Shown here piece after piece: positions 44,600 through 57,107 of a stretch of 64,000 bases of DNA. The position numbers and the translations under genes are program-made. Source of the stretch: Lycium barbarum (lineage: Eukaryota > Streptophyta > Magnoliopsida > Solanales > Solanaceae); contig NC_083341.1 of NCBI RefSeq assembly GCF_019175385.1, forward strand, positions 20,840,203 through 20,904,202. The letters are read 5' to 3'. The notes under the pieces were generated by a model. It saw only the letters and a list, made by a program, of their open reading frames with translations. It was not told the origin of the DNA and ran no database searches. The number at the start of each line of letters is the position of its first letter. The stretch's first letter is position 1.

Positions 44600-45818
44600 T
44601 CATACTTCGTGCAGGCCAACTGAAGCTGAGCATAGCTTCAGTTTGTCTATCATCACTGCCTTTGTCAGCATGTCTGCTGGATTCTGACTCCCTGCGATCT
44701 TCTCAAGCACTAGCGCTCCATCTTCCAAAGCTGATCTAATAAAATGGTACCGGAGTTGTATGTGCTTCGTTCGAGCATGGTAGACCGGGTTCTTTGCCAA
44801 ATGAATGGCACTTTGGCTATCACAATATAGCACACTTCCCTCGTGGTCCTGATCCAATTCCTGCAGAAAAGATTGTAGCCACATCATTTCCTTTGTGGCC
44901 TCCGTCACAACAACGTACTCAGCCTCACAACTAGAGAGAGCTACTATCTTTTGCAACTTGGAAACCCAAGAGATTGCAGTACCTCCGAAGGTGTATACAT
45001 ACCCGGATGTGCTCTTTCTGCTATCAACATCACCACCGTTGTCAGCATCAACATACCCTTGCAATCCTGTTTTTGATTTTCGGAAATACAGAGCTGAACT
45101 CGAGCTGCCTTTCAGATATCTGAATATCCACTTCACAGCCTCCCAGTGTTGTTTTCCCGGATTGCTCATAAATCGGCTGACAACTCCCACTGCATGTGCA
45201 ATGTCTGGCCTTGTACATATCTTTGCATACATAAGACTACCGATTGCAGATGCATAAGGTATCTTGTCCATCTGCTTCTTCTCATCCTCGGTTGTCGACG
45301 ACTGATCCTTTGACAACCGAAAGTGTCCAGCCAAGGGAGTGCTGACTGGCTTGGCATCATGCATGTTAAACCTTTTGATAACTTTCCTCACATATTATTC
45401 TTGTGAGAGTTTGATGCCCTCCTTGCTTCGGTTGATTCTCATCCCAAGGATTTGCTTTGCAGCTCCCAAATCCTTCATTGCAAACTCTTCCGATAACCCT
45501 TTTTTCAACCGATCAATCTCCTGTAGGTTTGCTCCTACGATTAGCATGTCGTCGACATAGAGTAGCAGTATCATGTACGAGTTTTCAAATTTTTTTGAAG
45601 TAACAGCAGTGATCTGCCTCGCACCTTGAAAAATCAGCTTTCTTCATAAAGCTGTCAAACTTTAAATACCACTGTCTTGGAGCCTGTTTTAGTCCGTACA
45701 GACTCTTTTGAAGTTTGCACACCAGATTCTCCTTTCCTTTGACTTTGAATCCCTCCGGCTGTCGCATGTAGATTTTCTCGTCTAGATCACCGTGAAGAAA
45801 TGCAGTTTTCACGTCCAT
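44600..45818 (-). pseudogene. Copia 2 RT (C-terminal) and RNase H pseudogene
   Basis: RT from DVKTAFLHGDLDEKIYM (45818) through SLYGLKQAPRQW to YVDD at 45549-45560. RNase H then shows SRKSTSGYVYTFGG, SSCEAEYV and the PADMLTKAV end at 44600. An extra A in a run near 45590 shifts the frame and a TAA lies near 45392. The last open frame (44600-45391) covers RNase H only. Confidence 0.9.
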
Positions 45819-46792
45819 CTGTTGCAGATGTAGATTTTCCTTTGCTGTCCAAGAACAGTTTTGATAGTCACCATCTTGACTACGGGAGAGAAGATCTTCG
45901 TATAGTCGATGCCTTCTTTCTGTTGAAATCCCTTTGCAACCAGCCTTACTTTATAACGCTTGCTTCCATTGGGTTCTTCCTTTATCCGATAAACCCATTT
46001 GTTTTGCAATGCCTTCTTATCCTTTAGCAACTTGGCTAACTCCCATGTATGATTTGCCGATAGTGAATCCATCTCATCTTTCATTGCCAGCTCCCACTTA
46101 GTCGATTCATCGACTTGCATTGCTTCTTCATAACATTCCGGCTCCCCTCTATCAGTGAGTAGAATGTAGTTGAGGGATGGAGAGTACCTATGAATCGGCT
46201 TCCTGATTCCGGATGATCTACGCAGTTCTGTGATTGGCGTCTGTTGATTTGTTTCAGAATCAGCACTTTCATCAGCACCTTCTCGGATTGTTTGTTCCTC
46301 TGCCTCGGTTGTACCTGGCTGCGGCTCAGGTGTCGGAAAGTCCCTCAAATCGACTATTTCTGATTCCTTGTCCTGACATTCTGAATTCTTTTGCAGCTTG
46401 TCTTTGTACAGTATCTCTTTGTTGAAGACAACATTCCTGCTTCGGATGATATTCCGATTTTGTTCATCCCAAAATCGGTACCCAAGCTCGGTGTCACCAT
46501 AGCCAATAAAGTAACACTTCTTTGATTTTGGATGAAGCTTGCTTCTAGCCGTATCATCATTATGAACATATGATAAGCAACCGAACACTTTCAGAAATGA
46601 AAGATTTACCTTCTTGCCACTCCAGACTTCTTCTGGAATTCTGAAATCCAAGGGAACTGACGGTCCTCGATTAATTAAGAAGGCCGCGGTATTGACTGCA
46701 TCTGCCCAGAATGTCTTGGGCAGTCCAGAGTGTATTCTCATACTCCGAGCACGGTCGTTCAACGTTCGGTTCATTCTTTCGGCTATTCCATT
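45819..46792 (-). pseudogene. Copia 2 integrase C-terminus and RT start
   Basis: After a Gln-to-stop change at about 46790 (in PQ-NGIAERMNRT) the integrase core continues: TFWADAVNTAAFLINRGPS, KVFGCLSYVH, FIGYGDTELGYRFW. A Glu/Ser/Thr-rich spacer follows. RT starts with SANHTWELAKL, RLVAKGFQQKEGIDY and [14 protein letters not shown] small deletion near 45825 moves the next RT part to another frame. Confidence 0.9.
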
Positions 46793-48523
46793 TTATTGCG
46801 GCGTTCCAGGAATAGTCTTCATCATCTTGATCCCATTATCGGCACAGTACCGTTTGAAATCACCATCGGTGTATTCTCCGCCGTTGTCGGACCTCAAACA
46901 CTTCAACTTGAGGTTTGTTTCATTCTCGACCATGGCTTTCCATCTTTTGAATACACTAAACACATCGGATTTATTTTTCATAAAATAAACCCATACCTTC
47001 CTGGTTGAATCATCAATGAAGGTTACGTAGTAGTGTGATCCTCCAAGGGAGGGGACAGTGGTAGGTCCCCACACGTCTGTGTGCACCAATTTCAACTTCT
47101 TGACCTTCAACTCCCTGCCTGCATTTGAGAAGCTTACTCGCTTTTGTTTTCCGAGAATACAGCTCTCACACGTATGAAGGTCCACCGTCTTCAGCTCCGG
47201 AATTAAGCCATTTGTCACCAACAGCTTCATCCCCTTCTGGCTGATATGCCCCAGCCGACAATGCCACAAATCTGTCTTCTTTGTGTTGTCAACCACAGCA
47301 ACAGTATCACGACAGCTAGTCGTCATGTAGAGAGTGCCAGTCTTCTTTCCTCGGCCAACTACCATAGCACCTTTCGCCACCTTCCAAGACCCATTACCAA
47401 AGTTGAGATCATATCCCTCATCATCAAGCTGACCTACTGAGATCAGGTTTCGCATCAGCTTTGGAACATGTCTAGCTTTTGTAATCTTCCACGAGGATCC
47501 ATTTGACATCTTCAAATTAATGTCTCCCGTGCCAACAACGTCTAGCGGCTCTCCATCGGCTAAATAAACTTTGTCGAGATTCCCAGCCACGTAGTTTGTC
47601 ATTAAATCTTGATGTGGGGTGGTATGAAAGGACGCTCCTGAGTCAAGCACCCAAGAGTCTATCGGGCTGTCAACCGATAGCAACAACGCATCGCCAATGT
47701 CTTCCGTAGCAGCGTTGATTCCAACCCCCTTGTTGTCCTCCTTCTTTGGAGCCCTGCAGTTCTTCTTGAAGTGGCCTGGCTTTCCACAGTTCCAACACTC
47801 ATGTGTTCGTCCTGGTCTGGATTGACCCCGGCTATTCCTTGACTTCGATCTGCCCCTATTTCGGTTGTAGTTTCTGTCATAATTTCTGCCTCTGTTTTCA
47901 ACATTAAAAGCCGAACTCGTCGATGCCTCTCCAGAATCTGTCCTGCGCACCTCCTCAGCAAGGATACGATCCCTAACATCATTGAACTTTAGTTTTTCAC
48001 TACCGACATAATTACTAACCGCTGCTCTCATTGGCTCCCAGCTATTTGGTAGGGATGCAAACAAAATTAGAGCTTGCACTTCATCATCGAAATAAATTTT
48101 TACCGATGACAATTGATTTACAATGGTGTTGAATTCATTTACGTATGCAGCAACATGAGCATTTTCCATCATCTTTTGATGAAATAGTTTCTTCATGAGA
48201 AATACCTTATTATTTGCCGAAGGTTTCTCATACATGTCAGACAATACCTTCATCATATCTGCAGTGGTCTTCTCCTTTGCCACGTTGTGAGCAACGTTCT
48301 TCGACAACGTCAGCCGAATGACTCCCAGAACTTATCTGTCGAGGAGATTCCAATCTGCTTGCTTCATCTCCTCTGGTTTCGGACTCAGAGGTTCATGAAG
48401 CTTTCTGCCATATAAATAATCTTCAATTTGCATTATCCAGAACACAAAGTCTGTACCATCGAATTTACCGATGTCGTGCGTCATACCATCTTCGCCTCCC
48501 ATCGTTTCTAAATCACAACACAA
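46793..48523 (-). pseudogene. Copia 2 gag, protease and integrase N-terminal half
   Basis: Gag probably starts at ATG 48502 (MGGEDGMTHDIGKFDGTDF) close to the primer site. A Gln-to-stop change lies near 48330. The 504-codon frame 46793-48307 then holds the rest of capsid, an Arg/Asn-rich stretch, a CCHC knuckle CWNCGKPGHFKKNC, protease SWVLDSGASFHTT, the integrase zinc region (WHCRLGHIS ... CESCILGK) and core Asp boxes (FIDDSTRKVW, RSDNGGEY). The style is Tork/Tnt1-like. Apart from two C-to-T-type nonsense changes this half is well preserved. Confidence 0.92.
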
Positions 48524-48529
48524 CCTGTT

Positions 48530-48541
48530 GCTCTGATACCA
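48530..48541 (-). other. Copia 2 primer binding site
   Basis: TGGTATCAGAGC on the minus strand, two bases (AC) after the LTR end at 48544. Confidence 0.9.
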
Positions 48542-48543
48542 GT

Positions 48544-49121
48544 TGTTAGGATTTAAATCCCAAATCCGACCTTTGTAAGCAGGTTCCCAGGAAAGATTGG
48601 AGGGTCACAGCTGGACCACTTAAATACCAACCTCCATAGACAGAACCTACTTACACCGTGATGTAAGCGAAGAATAAATAGCACACATAGATTTATAGTG
48701 GTTCACCCTCAATGTGAGAGCTACGTCCACGTTGCTGCTGCAGATCTTATTAAAGAAGAAATATTATAAGTGTTTACAACACTCAACCTCACAACCCCAA
48801 TCCCAATTACACTCAAGAATTTTACCACAGAAAATTCTCTCAAAGACCTTCTCTTACTTAGGCCTTTCACTAAGAGTATTTCTCTTAGATTTCTTTTTTC
48901 TCTCTTTGGGATGTGTTTAGCAAATGATCTTGATGTCATACAAATGAACCATAAGCTGTCTATCTATAGGAATGAATTTCCTATGATGAGGTAAGCGCTT
49001 ACATCACGACTATGTGAACAAAAGAATTGACTTGTTGGCCAATTCCACAATTGCTACCAATGTGATTTTGTCAAAGGAAGAAAATATATTCCTTCCTTAA
49101 AATAAGGGGATGGACCCAACA
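48544..49121 (-). repeat. 5' LTR of copia 2
   Basis: 578 bp, one 29-bp unit (near 48988). It is otherwise collinear with 43894-44529. Confidence 0.92.
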
Positions 49122-49201
49122 CGAACCTCACCTAAATAGTTCGTTTGACTTGGTAAATGCAGTAAAAGAAACAAGGCAGTAAGTTGCACTAATTTGTTAC
49201 A

Positions 49202-50037
49202 CTCCCCCTTAGTGCAAGCTCACGATCAACAACTCCCAGAGTATCTCGAAAGTATTGAAACTTAGACTTCTCCAAAGCTTTAGTGAATATATCAACCACT
49301 TGAGCATTGGTACGAATAGTTGTTAGTTCAATCTCTTCGGTCAAAACTTTCTCATGAACAAAGCGATGACGGATCTCAATATGCTTCGTTTGGGCATGGA
49401 AAACTGGATTTGACGCAAGTTTAATGGCACTTTCATTGTTACACTTGATTTGCACAGCACAGTCTACTTCATGGGACATGTCTTTGGTCAGCCTTTTCAA
49501 ACAAATGCACTCTTGTGCAACCATGGTTGCTGCAACATATTTAGCTTCGGTGCTAGACAAAGCAACAACATCTTGCTTCTTGCTGCACCAAGAAACCACT
49601 GCCGAACCAGTGCTAAAACAGTAACCTGAAGTCGAGCGACGATCATTTGTATCACCTGCCCCATTTGCATCAGTAAATCCACTTAAAAAAAATTAGTAGA
49701 CTTCTTGTACGAAAGTCCATGACTAAGAGATCCTTTCACATAACGCAAAATCCTTTTTGCGACATCTAAATGAGAAGTTGTTGGATTATGCATCAATTGA
49801 GAAACGACACCAACAGAGTACGAAATTTCTGGCCTTGTGATAATCAGATAAATTAAGCTTTCCACAAGTTGTCGGAACTTTATCACATCCTTCAAAGCCT
49901 TGCCTTCATCTTTCTTCAACTTGAGATTAGCCTCCAGTGGAGTAGCCTTTTCTTTCGGCTCCCCCATGCCGAAACGCTCTAACAGACTCTCTGCATAGCC
50001 CTTTTGAGAAACAAAATAACCTTGATCTGATTTTTCC
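49202..50037 (-). pseudogene. Copia 3 RNase H and RT tail
   Basis: RT C-terminal segment (SQKGYAESLLERFGM, LIYLIITRPEISYSVGVVSQ, VAKRILRYVKG) at 49683-50037, then a frameshift in an A run near 49690. RNase H follows (ANGAGDTNDRRSTSGY, SWCSKKQDVVALSSTEAKY, VDIFTKALEK), ending at 49189 just beyond the purine tract. The RT is cut at 50038-50045 by the hAT element. Confidence 0.88.
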
Positions 50038-51198
50038 TCTTCCAGTAAGCCTGTCAAGTGGGCCGGGCCAGCCCGAACCCGGGTCGGTAAACTCGGCCCA
50101 CCACCGGCCCGGCCCAGACCCACTAAGAGGTGTAAAGGGCTGGGCTAGGTGGGATTTATTAGGGGGCTGGGCCGGACAAGGTGGACAGCCCACCAGCCCG
50201 GCCCACCAGTAGCCCGGGTGATGGCTCACCGGGGCACTGGCCAGGCCCGGCCCACTTCAAATTAAAAAAAAAAAAACAAGATAAGTACTACATTTATTAC
50301 TAATAATAAGTATTTTAAAAACATTGTATCCCAATAAATTAGGAGTCTCTTTTTACGGAGCATTTTAGTTTTCTTTAAAATTGTATTTTAAAGCTAGACA
50401 ATCTTGTTTTCTCAACAAATATACCTTTGATACATTTTCAGTATATAGTATATAATAGATTGTGATAGTAATTATCTCAACAAATATACCTTTGATAAAT
50501 CATTCAGTTCAATTTCATGCCTTTTCACAAGTGTCTATGCAACACACCAGTACCCCCCTCCACCCCGACCCCCACCCCCTCTAATAGGCTAATACCCGCC
50601 GCTCCGAACTTGTGGAGATATATGTCACCACAATGTTGACATTTAACATGTTCCTCATTTACTCGCTCAAAATGCATCCACACCGCACTTGAAGTTGATC
50701 TTCGAACTCGAGGAGAAGGTGGAGGTGAAGTAATGTACACTAGTTGAATAGCAAATTTAGATAAAGAGAGAATTGTGGAAGAATTGTGTGAAAATGAAGA
50801 AGAATGTAAGGGTATTTATAGTTTGAAAATATGACCAAAGTACAGTTATTCATAAATTTAAGGGTTCAAATAAAATTAGCAACGACTAGTTTTTTAAATT
50901 TACAACGGCTAGCTTTTTTAATTTGTCGACGACTAAGCTTTTTTTAATTTAGCAATTTTATCATTAGCTATAAATGTTAATTTTATTATTAGTAGTAAAT
51001 GTAAATTTCTATTTTTGTATTAGAACTTTAAAAAAAAAAAAAAGGCCCAGCCCACTAACTAAAACCCGGCCCGGCCCACTTAGCCCACTACGTACCCCTA
51101 CCCGGGTAGGGGGATGGGCCGGAAAACCCCTTTCCCTCCTCCAACCCGGCCCACTAACTATGGCCCGGCCCGGCCCACTTGACACCCTTATCTTTTAG
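50038..51198 (-). mobile_element. hAT derivative with BED-finger remnant
   Basis: 50046-51190 (1145 bp). The inverted ends TAAG-C-TGTCAAGTGGGCCGGGCC and its partner at 51167-51190 agree over about 20 bases. Flanking 8-bp copies TCTTCCAG and TCTTTTAG fit a hAT duplication with two changes. Both ends carry many GGGCCGGGCC and CGGCCCACTA repeats. The reading SSAVWMHFERVNEEHVKCQHCG on the minus strand (about 50620-50700) looks like the N-terminal BED zinc finger of a hAT transposase; the catalytic part is absent. It splits copia 3 RT, which reads through cleanly once the element is removed. Confidence 0.83.
50525..50740 (-). pseudogene. Truncated BED zinc finger of hAT transposase
   Basis: 72 codons. 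A Ser/Pro/Arg-rich start leads into VWMHFERVN and a CxxC pair (KCQHCG), the first half of a BED domain, which in hAT transposases binds subterminal DNA repeats. The His pair and everything downstream are missing. It is a remnant. Confidence 0.65.
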
Positions 51199-51939
51199 AC
51201 CAAGAAAACATCCAATCTGCCTTAAATTTTTCATCTCAAACCAAACAAACAAGTCATTCCTTAAATTAGAAATTTCCGATTCATTATCTCCTGTTGTTAT
51301 CACATCATCAACATATAATAATATCAGGAGATGCACATCTGATTCTAATTTTATAAATAAACTAGAATTTGAATCAGAAACTCTAAAACCACAAAAGATT
51401 AAGTATTGAGCAACTTTACCATACCAAGCGCGTGGTGCTTGCTTGAGGCCATAGAGAGCTTTCTTCAAACGGAAAACATGACTTGGAAATTGCTAAGAGA
51501 CAAAGCCGGGAGGTTGCTCCATAAATACTTCTCGATCCAACTCTCTATAAAGAAATGCATTCTTTACATCGAGCTACCACAGTTTCTAGGCTTTGAAAGC
51601 AACAAGAAAAATAAGTGACCTTACCGTCACCATCTTCGCCATCGGGCTAAACATCTCCTCATAGTCCAATCCATAGATTTTGGAAAACCCACGAGCAACT
51701 AGACGAGTTTTAAACCTGTTAATGGTTCCATCTGATTCTTTCTTCAGGCGGAATACCCATTTGCAAGTGACTGGATCACACTTTTCTGGTTTGGGTACCA
51801 ATTCCCAAGTTTCATTCTTGTTTAAAGCATCAATCTCTTCTTGCATTGCTCGTTCCCATTATGGACGGCCCTTTGCTTCTTCATAACTTAATGGTTCTTC
51901 CATAGCTAATGCTACTGTAAAGAAAAATGATGTCACAGA
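51199..51939 (-). pseudogene. Copia 3 RT, N-terminal part
   Basis: LNKNETWELVPKPEK, CKWVFRLKKES, RLVARGFSKIYGLDYEE at 51586-51846, then a gap with stops. KKALYGLKQAPRAWYGK and YVDD (51304-51315) follow at 51199-51468, ending at GCFLGLK next to the hAT element. Frames are broken between 51470 and 51590. Confidence 0.88.
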
Positions 51940-53384
51940 TTAATTGTTAAGTTTGACCTCATAATCTTTGAGGTAATTTGGCTGCTTTTTCTCCCTTGTT
52001 GACCTTCTCGTTGCTTGTTGTTCACCATCTTCTTCTCTTGAAATATTCTGATCTGGAGATAGAATTTCTGAAATATTCTGATCCGGAGATAAAAATTTTG
52101 TGTCATCATTACAAGGTACTTGCACATTTACTTCAGGAAATAATAGCTCCAAATTGTCTTGATCATCACCAAGAGCGACAAACTTTTGACCAGAAAATAA
52201 GGATGACACTTCATCAAAAACCACATCTCTAGAAGTAGTAAACTTATGTGTCTTTGGATCCATGCATCTCCAGCCCTTCCTATAAGAGTCATAGACGACA
52301 AATACACATTTCCTTGCTTTCAGATCAAGTTTGGTTCTATTAGTTTTGGGAACATGAACATAACAAATAGAACCAAAAACCCGAAATAGCTCACATTTGG
52401 CTTTTGACTATATAAAATCTCGAAAGGGGATTTTTGTGTACCTGGCCAAGGAGGCAACCTATTTGTCACATGGAATCCACATTGAATAGCTTCTGCCCAA
52501 AGCTCTCGAGGAAGATTCTTGTCATGCAACCATGAAAGACAAATAGAAGAAAGATAACCAAGCTTTCTTTCGGCAACTCCTTTCTGTTGAGGGGTGTCCG
52601 GACAAGTCATTTGACGAAGAATTCCATTGTCATGAAAGTACTTGAAGATGTCATCTAACATATATTCTCCACCATTGTCACTGCGAATACATTTTATCTT
52701 CTTTCCAAACTCATTTTCAATAGAATCTTTGAACTCCACAAACTTGGATAATGCTTCGATCTTTTCTTTCAAAAATTTCACCCAAGTGAACCTTGAGTGA
52801 TCATCCACCCACACCATAACATAGTGATGCCCATTATAACTTGGTGTTCTTGTTGGTCCCATCAAGTCTGTATGAACCAGTTCAAACATCGTGGATCTCC
52901 GATTTGATGGCTTTTTGAAAGGAAGACGATGAGATTTGCCATATTGGCAGCCTTGACAAATCACATCCTCGTGTACATTCTTCATAGTTGGTAAGCCATC
53001 TTCCAGCTTCTTAGAAGAAATCTACTGCAACATTTGGTAGCCCACATGACCCAACCGAGCATGCTAAACTACATCATTACGGTTTGGCTTGTTTTCTTTA
53101 CATAAGCTTCTCCTGCTGACAAAACAAAAAGAGAACCTTTCTTTTTGCCAGTAAAAATAACATCAACTAATGTCTCTTTTACATCGTGAAGCACCTTCAC
53201 ATCCTTAGGACCAAATAATACATATTTTCCAGAATCAGTAATTTGAAACTAGATTTTTCATCAAACCTAGAACATGATAAACATCACGCAACTTGATACT
53301 TTTGGATTTATCACCAGCGACATCAATCATCACATCACCTTATTTTGCTACTGGATATGTTGAGTTATATGTTGTGATAATAAC
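51940..53384 (-). pseudogene. Copia 3 integrase
   Basis: Contains the pre-integrase segment (LGPK-like LFGPKDVKVL, VIFTGKKKGSLFVLSAGEAY) in broken frames at 52990-53384. The zinc and core region at 52320-52985 follows (CQGCQYGKSHRLPF, MVWVDDHSRFTW, RSDNGGEY, TPQQKGVAERK). The C-terminal part is at 51940-52263 (HKFTTSRDVVFDE). Lys replaces the usual Asn in the QQNG motif. There are several stops and shifts. Confidence 0.88.
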
Positions 53385-54038
53385 TCAATCTCCATGATGT
53401 TCTCGCTTCTCCGAGGGTAGAGAATCATCACCAGTTACATGATGAGAGCGCCCCAAATCAACAACCCACTCTTCCTTCTTATTGTTGTTGTTGGCATAAT
53501 TGATAAAAGCTTTGGCTGACCTTTGTTCAAAAATTTCGATGCTAAAACACTGCTCCCATTCGAGTTGTTCATATCCTTCATTTGTGCACACGACATTGGC
53601 TTTGGAAATTTTTACTCGGCAATTTTTCTTGATGTGCCCAATTTTTCCACATCCGTAGCACTTTTTGTTAATATGTGAATTGCCACCTTTTTCCGTACTT
53701 GTTTCTTCTTCTCTATTCTTGTTCCAGGTTGATGTATTCTTCTTGTTTGATTTCCCTTTAGAATATAGAATAGCATCAGATTCAAGATTTTTAGCCCTTT
53801 GTTTAGCTAAAGCTTCTTGATTAGAAAGCATGTTCTCTAATTCTTCTACAAATAGTTGTTTCGGCCAACCTTGAACGGAAGTGACAAAAGGACCACACTC
53901 CTTCTTCAATCCATGAATAAGATAACGTCATAGGCGCGACTCACCAATCTTCTCTTCCGGATCAATCTCTGAAATTTCAGCACAGATACTTTGAATCGCA
54001 AAAAGTAATCTGAAATTGACATAGCTCCCTATCGTAAC
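53385..54038 (-). pseudogene. Copia 3 gag C-terminus and protease, cut by LARD 2
   Basis: Gag (HGLKKECGPFVTSVQGWPKQ, NQEALAKQRAKNLE), CCHC knuckle CYGCGKIGHIKKNC at about 53620-53665, and protease WVVDLGRSHHVTGDDS. The catalytic DSG/DTG triplet reads DLG, which would kill the enzyme. A stop lies near 53930. Gag continues up to 54038, where the LTR of LARD 2 begins; its N-terminus is outside the window. Confidence 0.87.
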
Positions 54039-54772
54039 TGTTACACCCTGTACTTTCAGAGCATGAGCATGCCACGTACTTCACCATAGTAATGGAGTAT
54101 CGAAGACGTCCCATGAAGTTTTGGAAGGTACAAGCCATGGAAAGTTTCGTATGAAAATTTTGGTCCAAATTGAGGGATGAATACCTCTTAGCATATGAAG
54201 TGTTTTGGAGTGAAACAAAAGCCTAAAATGAAGTTCGTCGAGTCTAGTTTCCAACGCAATAAATCGCTCGTCAATACGACATCGGAGTAGAGAATTATGG
54301 GCGTTACAAATTAAGCTGACAGAGCGGAAACAACGCTGCTACATTACTGCTACAGTGCCACCGACTTTACCCACTTATAAAAGGGTTAAAATCCCTCTTT
54401 TTGGTCATAAAAACCTCTCAAATACTCCAGAAAAATCAGCAAGCATAAGAGCAAATATACATCACAAAAGTGAGAATTTTGAGTAAATTCAAGTGACGGC
54501 GTATTAATCGAGGTCCAAGTAACGTGCGGATGTGATTATAGTATTATCTTGCGGCGGAATTGGCTTGGATTCAAAGTAAATATAGAACATATTACTGCTC
54601 TAGAAAGAATAAGGTATGAATCTCTCCTTATTAATTTTAATTTCAGTTTATTTACGGAGATAAAATTATTACATAGCCGTATAATAAGTTGGATAGTTGA
54701 GAAACTTGGAAAACATCGTGTGAGATGTTTTATGGAGCCTATTGGTGTTGATAATGTTGTTGTGATGTTGGT

Positions 54773-54805
<33 letters not shown>

Positions 54806-56460
54806 GATTATTGGGTTGTGATTTCGGGCTAGTCATATAAACAGGGGAGATGCTGCCCGAATTTCGGCAGATTCTAAATGGATTTTAATTAAGGGCTTAA
54901 GACGAGCATATGAAGATGGTCCTAACAATAGTATGAATGGTCGTATATGTAGATTACGAGGCTACGAATAATCTTAACTGAATTGCAAGACAGGAAGTAA
55001 GTTGGAAGTCCAGAAATTATATTCCAGGTATGTTAAGGCTAGTCCCTTTCTTTCTAAAGGCATGATCCTTTTGTTATAAATCTTTGTGTCATACCCATAA
55101 TATCATTGGTTTCACAAATGCTAGAAGTCCACAAATTTCGTGATCCTTATGATGTTATTGAGCTTCTAAAGGCATGATTCTTTTCTTACCAAACCATGCA
55201 TGAATTCCATGAAAATTTTCATTTCCAAGAATGTTAGAGATTCATGACTCTTAAAGTTTTTATGATGGTAAAGATGAATAATTTTTTTATGATAACCATG
55301 ATGATGATTATGAGGGATTTATTTATCCAAGCTCCAAGGCATACGGATTTCATGTTATTATCAGATGATTTTTATTCATAGAGATTTCCATGTACATGAG
55401 CTTTATACTATTATGAGGTGATTGAGTTTACTTTGCAATTTCTTAATTTCCTTCATTTTTGGTAATCTCACCTTATGACCGTTTTTCCTTCAAGGTGGGA
55501 TAAACGATGATGATTGATCCATAATATAATCGGAGGCTACCGACCTTACGTCACTCCGATATAGTTGTGGCTTTTGATTGGGATCTTATGCATGCTTTAT
55601 ATATATGTATGTATTTTTCTCACACCGTATCGCACTATAGTTGGCCGGGCATGGCACGTAGATGTGCACACCACTGCAGTGGCCATGTTATGATATTGCC
55701 CCGGACGCGGGAGGCCCGGACGTGGGCTAATGATGATAACATCGAGCCTTAATGGCCGAGCATGATACTATATATATGACACCGAGCTTTAATGGTCGGG
55801 CATGGTACTATGTTTATGTATAAAGAATTTTTTTTAAAGGCTAAGCATGCATGTCATCCGCCTTATGAGGCATCCAGATGTACAGGTTATCCCTTTTATT
55901 CCATATTACCTTTTATGTCTATATTATGTTGTTATTCATGCCTTACATACTCAGTACATTATTCGTGCTGAAGTCCCTTCTTGTGGACGCTGCGCTCATG
56001 CCCGCAGGTAGGCAGGGAGACGGATCAGACTCGTAGGTCTTCTATCAGCGGATTCTCAGGAGCACTCCACTTTCTTCGGAGCTGCAGTCTATTTGGTATT
56101 GTCCTTATGATCATTTGTATTCAATGTAGAGGCTCATAGACGTGTATGTACAGTTAGATGTTTTGTATCTCCACCGGTTCATGTTGTGGAATAATATATT
56201 GGTGGCTTTGTCGGACTTAGTTTGAGCTCTTGATACTTTACTGTTAGCCTTGCCGGCTTCATGATATACACTGTGTTGTGGCGACCTTGTCGGTCCGTAT
56301 ATATACATATGTGTTGAATGATCGGATATTCCTATGTTGGGCCTTTTCTGCGTGCAGGTGTTCTTTGGGTTATGGTTTATAATGTTCAAAGTAACGAATA
56401 AGTCAGGTGGTTCCCGGCCTACGGGTCGGAGCCCGTCATACTCCTAGTAGGGGTGTGACA
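54039..56460 (+). repeat. 5' LTR of LARD 2
   Basis: 2422 bp, TGTTACACCCTGTACTTTCAG to GGGGTGTGACA. U3 has the short palindrome ACTGCTACAGT (54346-54356) about 20 bases before TTATAAAAGG (54376). (TTG)n at about 54757-54806 produces a meaningless Leu-rich frame. The hairpin block starts at 55952 and two 40-bp repeats lie near 55742-55815. Confidence 0.9.
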
Positions 56461-56463
56461 AAT

Positions 56464-56475
56464 TGGTATCAGAGC
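56464..56475 (+). other. LARD 2 primer binding site
   Basis: TGGTATCAGAGC, three bases after the LTR, complementary to initiator tRNA-Met. Confidence 0.9.
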
Positions 56476-57107
56476 AGTTCGTCCTAGGGAATGTCTACGA
56501 GCCGTGTCCGGTAGAGTCTTGTTTATGGGTGTGAAGCGTGCCACACTTATAAACAAGAGGCTGCAGGGAATTTGGGAACCATTGACCTTTCTTTCTTATC
56601 TTAGATCGTGCCATAGAGCTAAATCATAGGATATGATGTCCCTGATCCTAACCCAAATGTTTTGATCATGGATAACAGTTGATTATGTCTCTACGAGGAA
56701 ATTGCTTCGAAGTGAAGTTGTTCATTCGAAAGGTATGTTTCCTGTTTTATTAATGTGAATAGACAAGAACTTGAGAAAGATATTATGGGTATTTGTGATT
56801 ACTCTGTGGGGCATTGGATGTGTTTTCTGGGCTGTGTGCAGGAATGATGTAGTAAGAATTATAGAGGACACTCTGTCGAAATTTTTACAAATTGAATTGT
56901 TTGCATGTCTATAGAGAAAGAGTAAAGGGAAAATGTGACCATCAGCCGTTTGGTAAGATAGATTGAAGGAACAATTATGGGATGCTTTCAAAGAGAAGTT
57001 TTAGAATGATCTTAATTTAATTTAAGGGAGGAATCCTGGAGGGAAAAATGATTAGTGGTTAAGAAACTGGGATGAGTTGCATCCGATATTTCGAAGGATT
57101 GGGACCT

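Larger units (their letters stand above)
43885..49126 (-). mobile_element. Copia 2, complete Tork/Tnt1-like element, degenerate
   Basis: LTRs 43894-44529 (636 bp) and 48544-49121 (578 bp) begin TGTTAGGATTT and end GACCCAACA. The TSD is CGAAC at 43885-43889 and 49122-49126. Four extra bases CAGT lie between the left TSD and the LTR, the same four that separate the other LTR from its primer site. By eye the LTRs differ by about 2.5 percent plus two tandem-repeat units. It encodes gag, protease, integrase, RT and RNase H with several stops. It is inserted in the LTR of copia 3. Confidence 0.93.
43676..54038 (-). mobile_element. Copia 3, degenerate host element of the right-hand nest
   Basis: Minus-strand copia element. 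Its 3' LTR is about 43676-43889 plus 49127-49201. The purine tract AAGGGGGAG follows (rc of 49202-49210). Pol and gag then run to 54038, where LARD 2 interrupts gag; the rest, with the 5' LTR, lies outside the window. Copia 2 is inside its LTR and a hAT derivative is inside its RT. The left end is inferred from where host similarity stops and lacks a clean TG. Confidence 0.78.

Noticed and set aside
54549..54821. 90-codon frame ending in a Leu run
   Set aside because: Produced by a (TTG)n repeat within the LARD 2 LTR.
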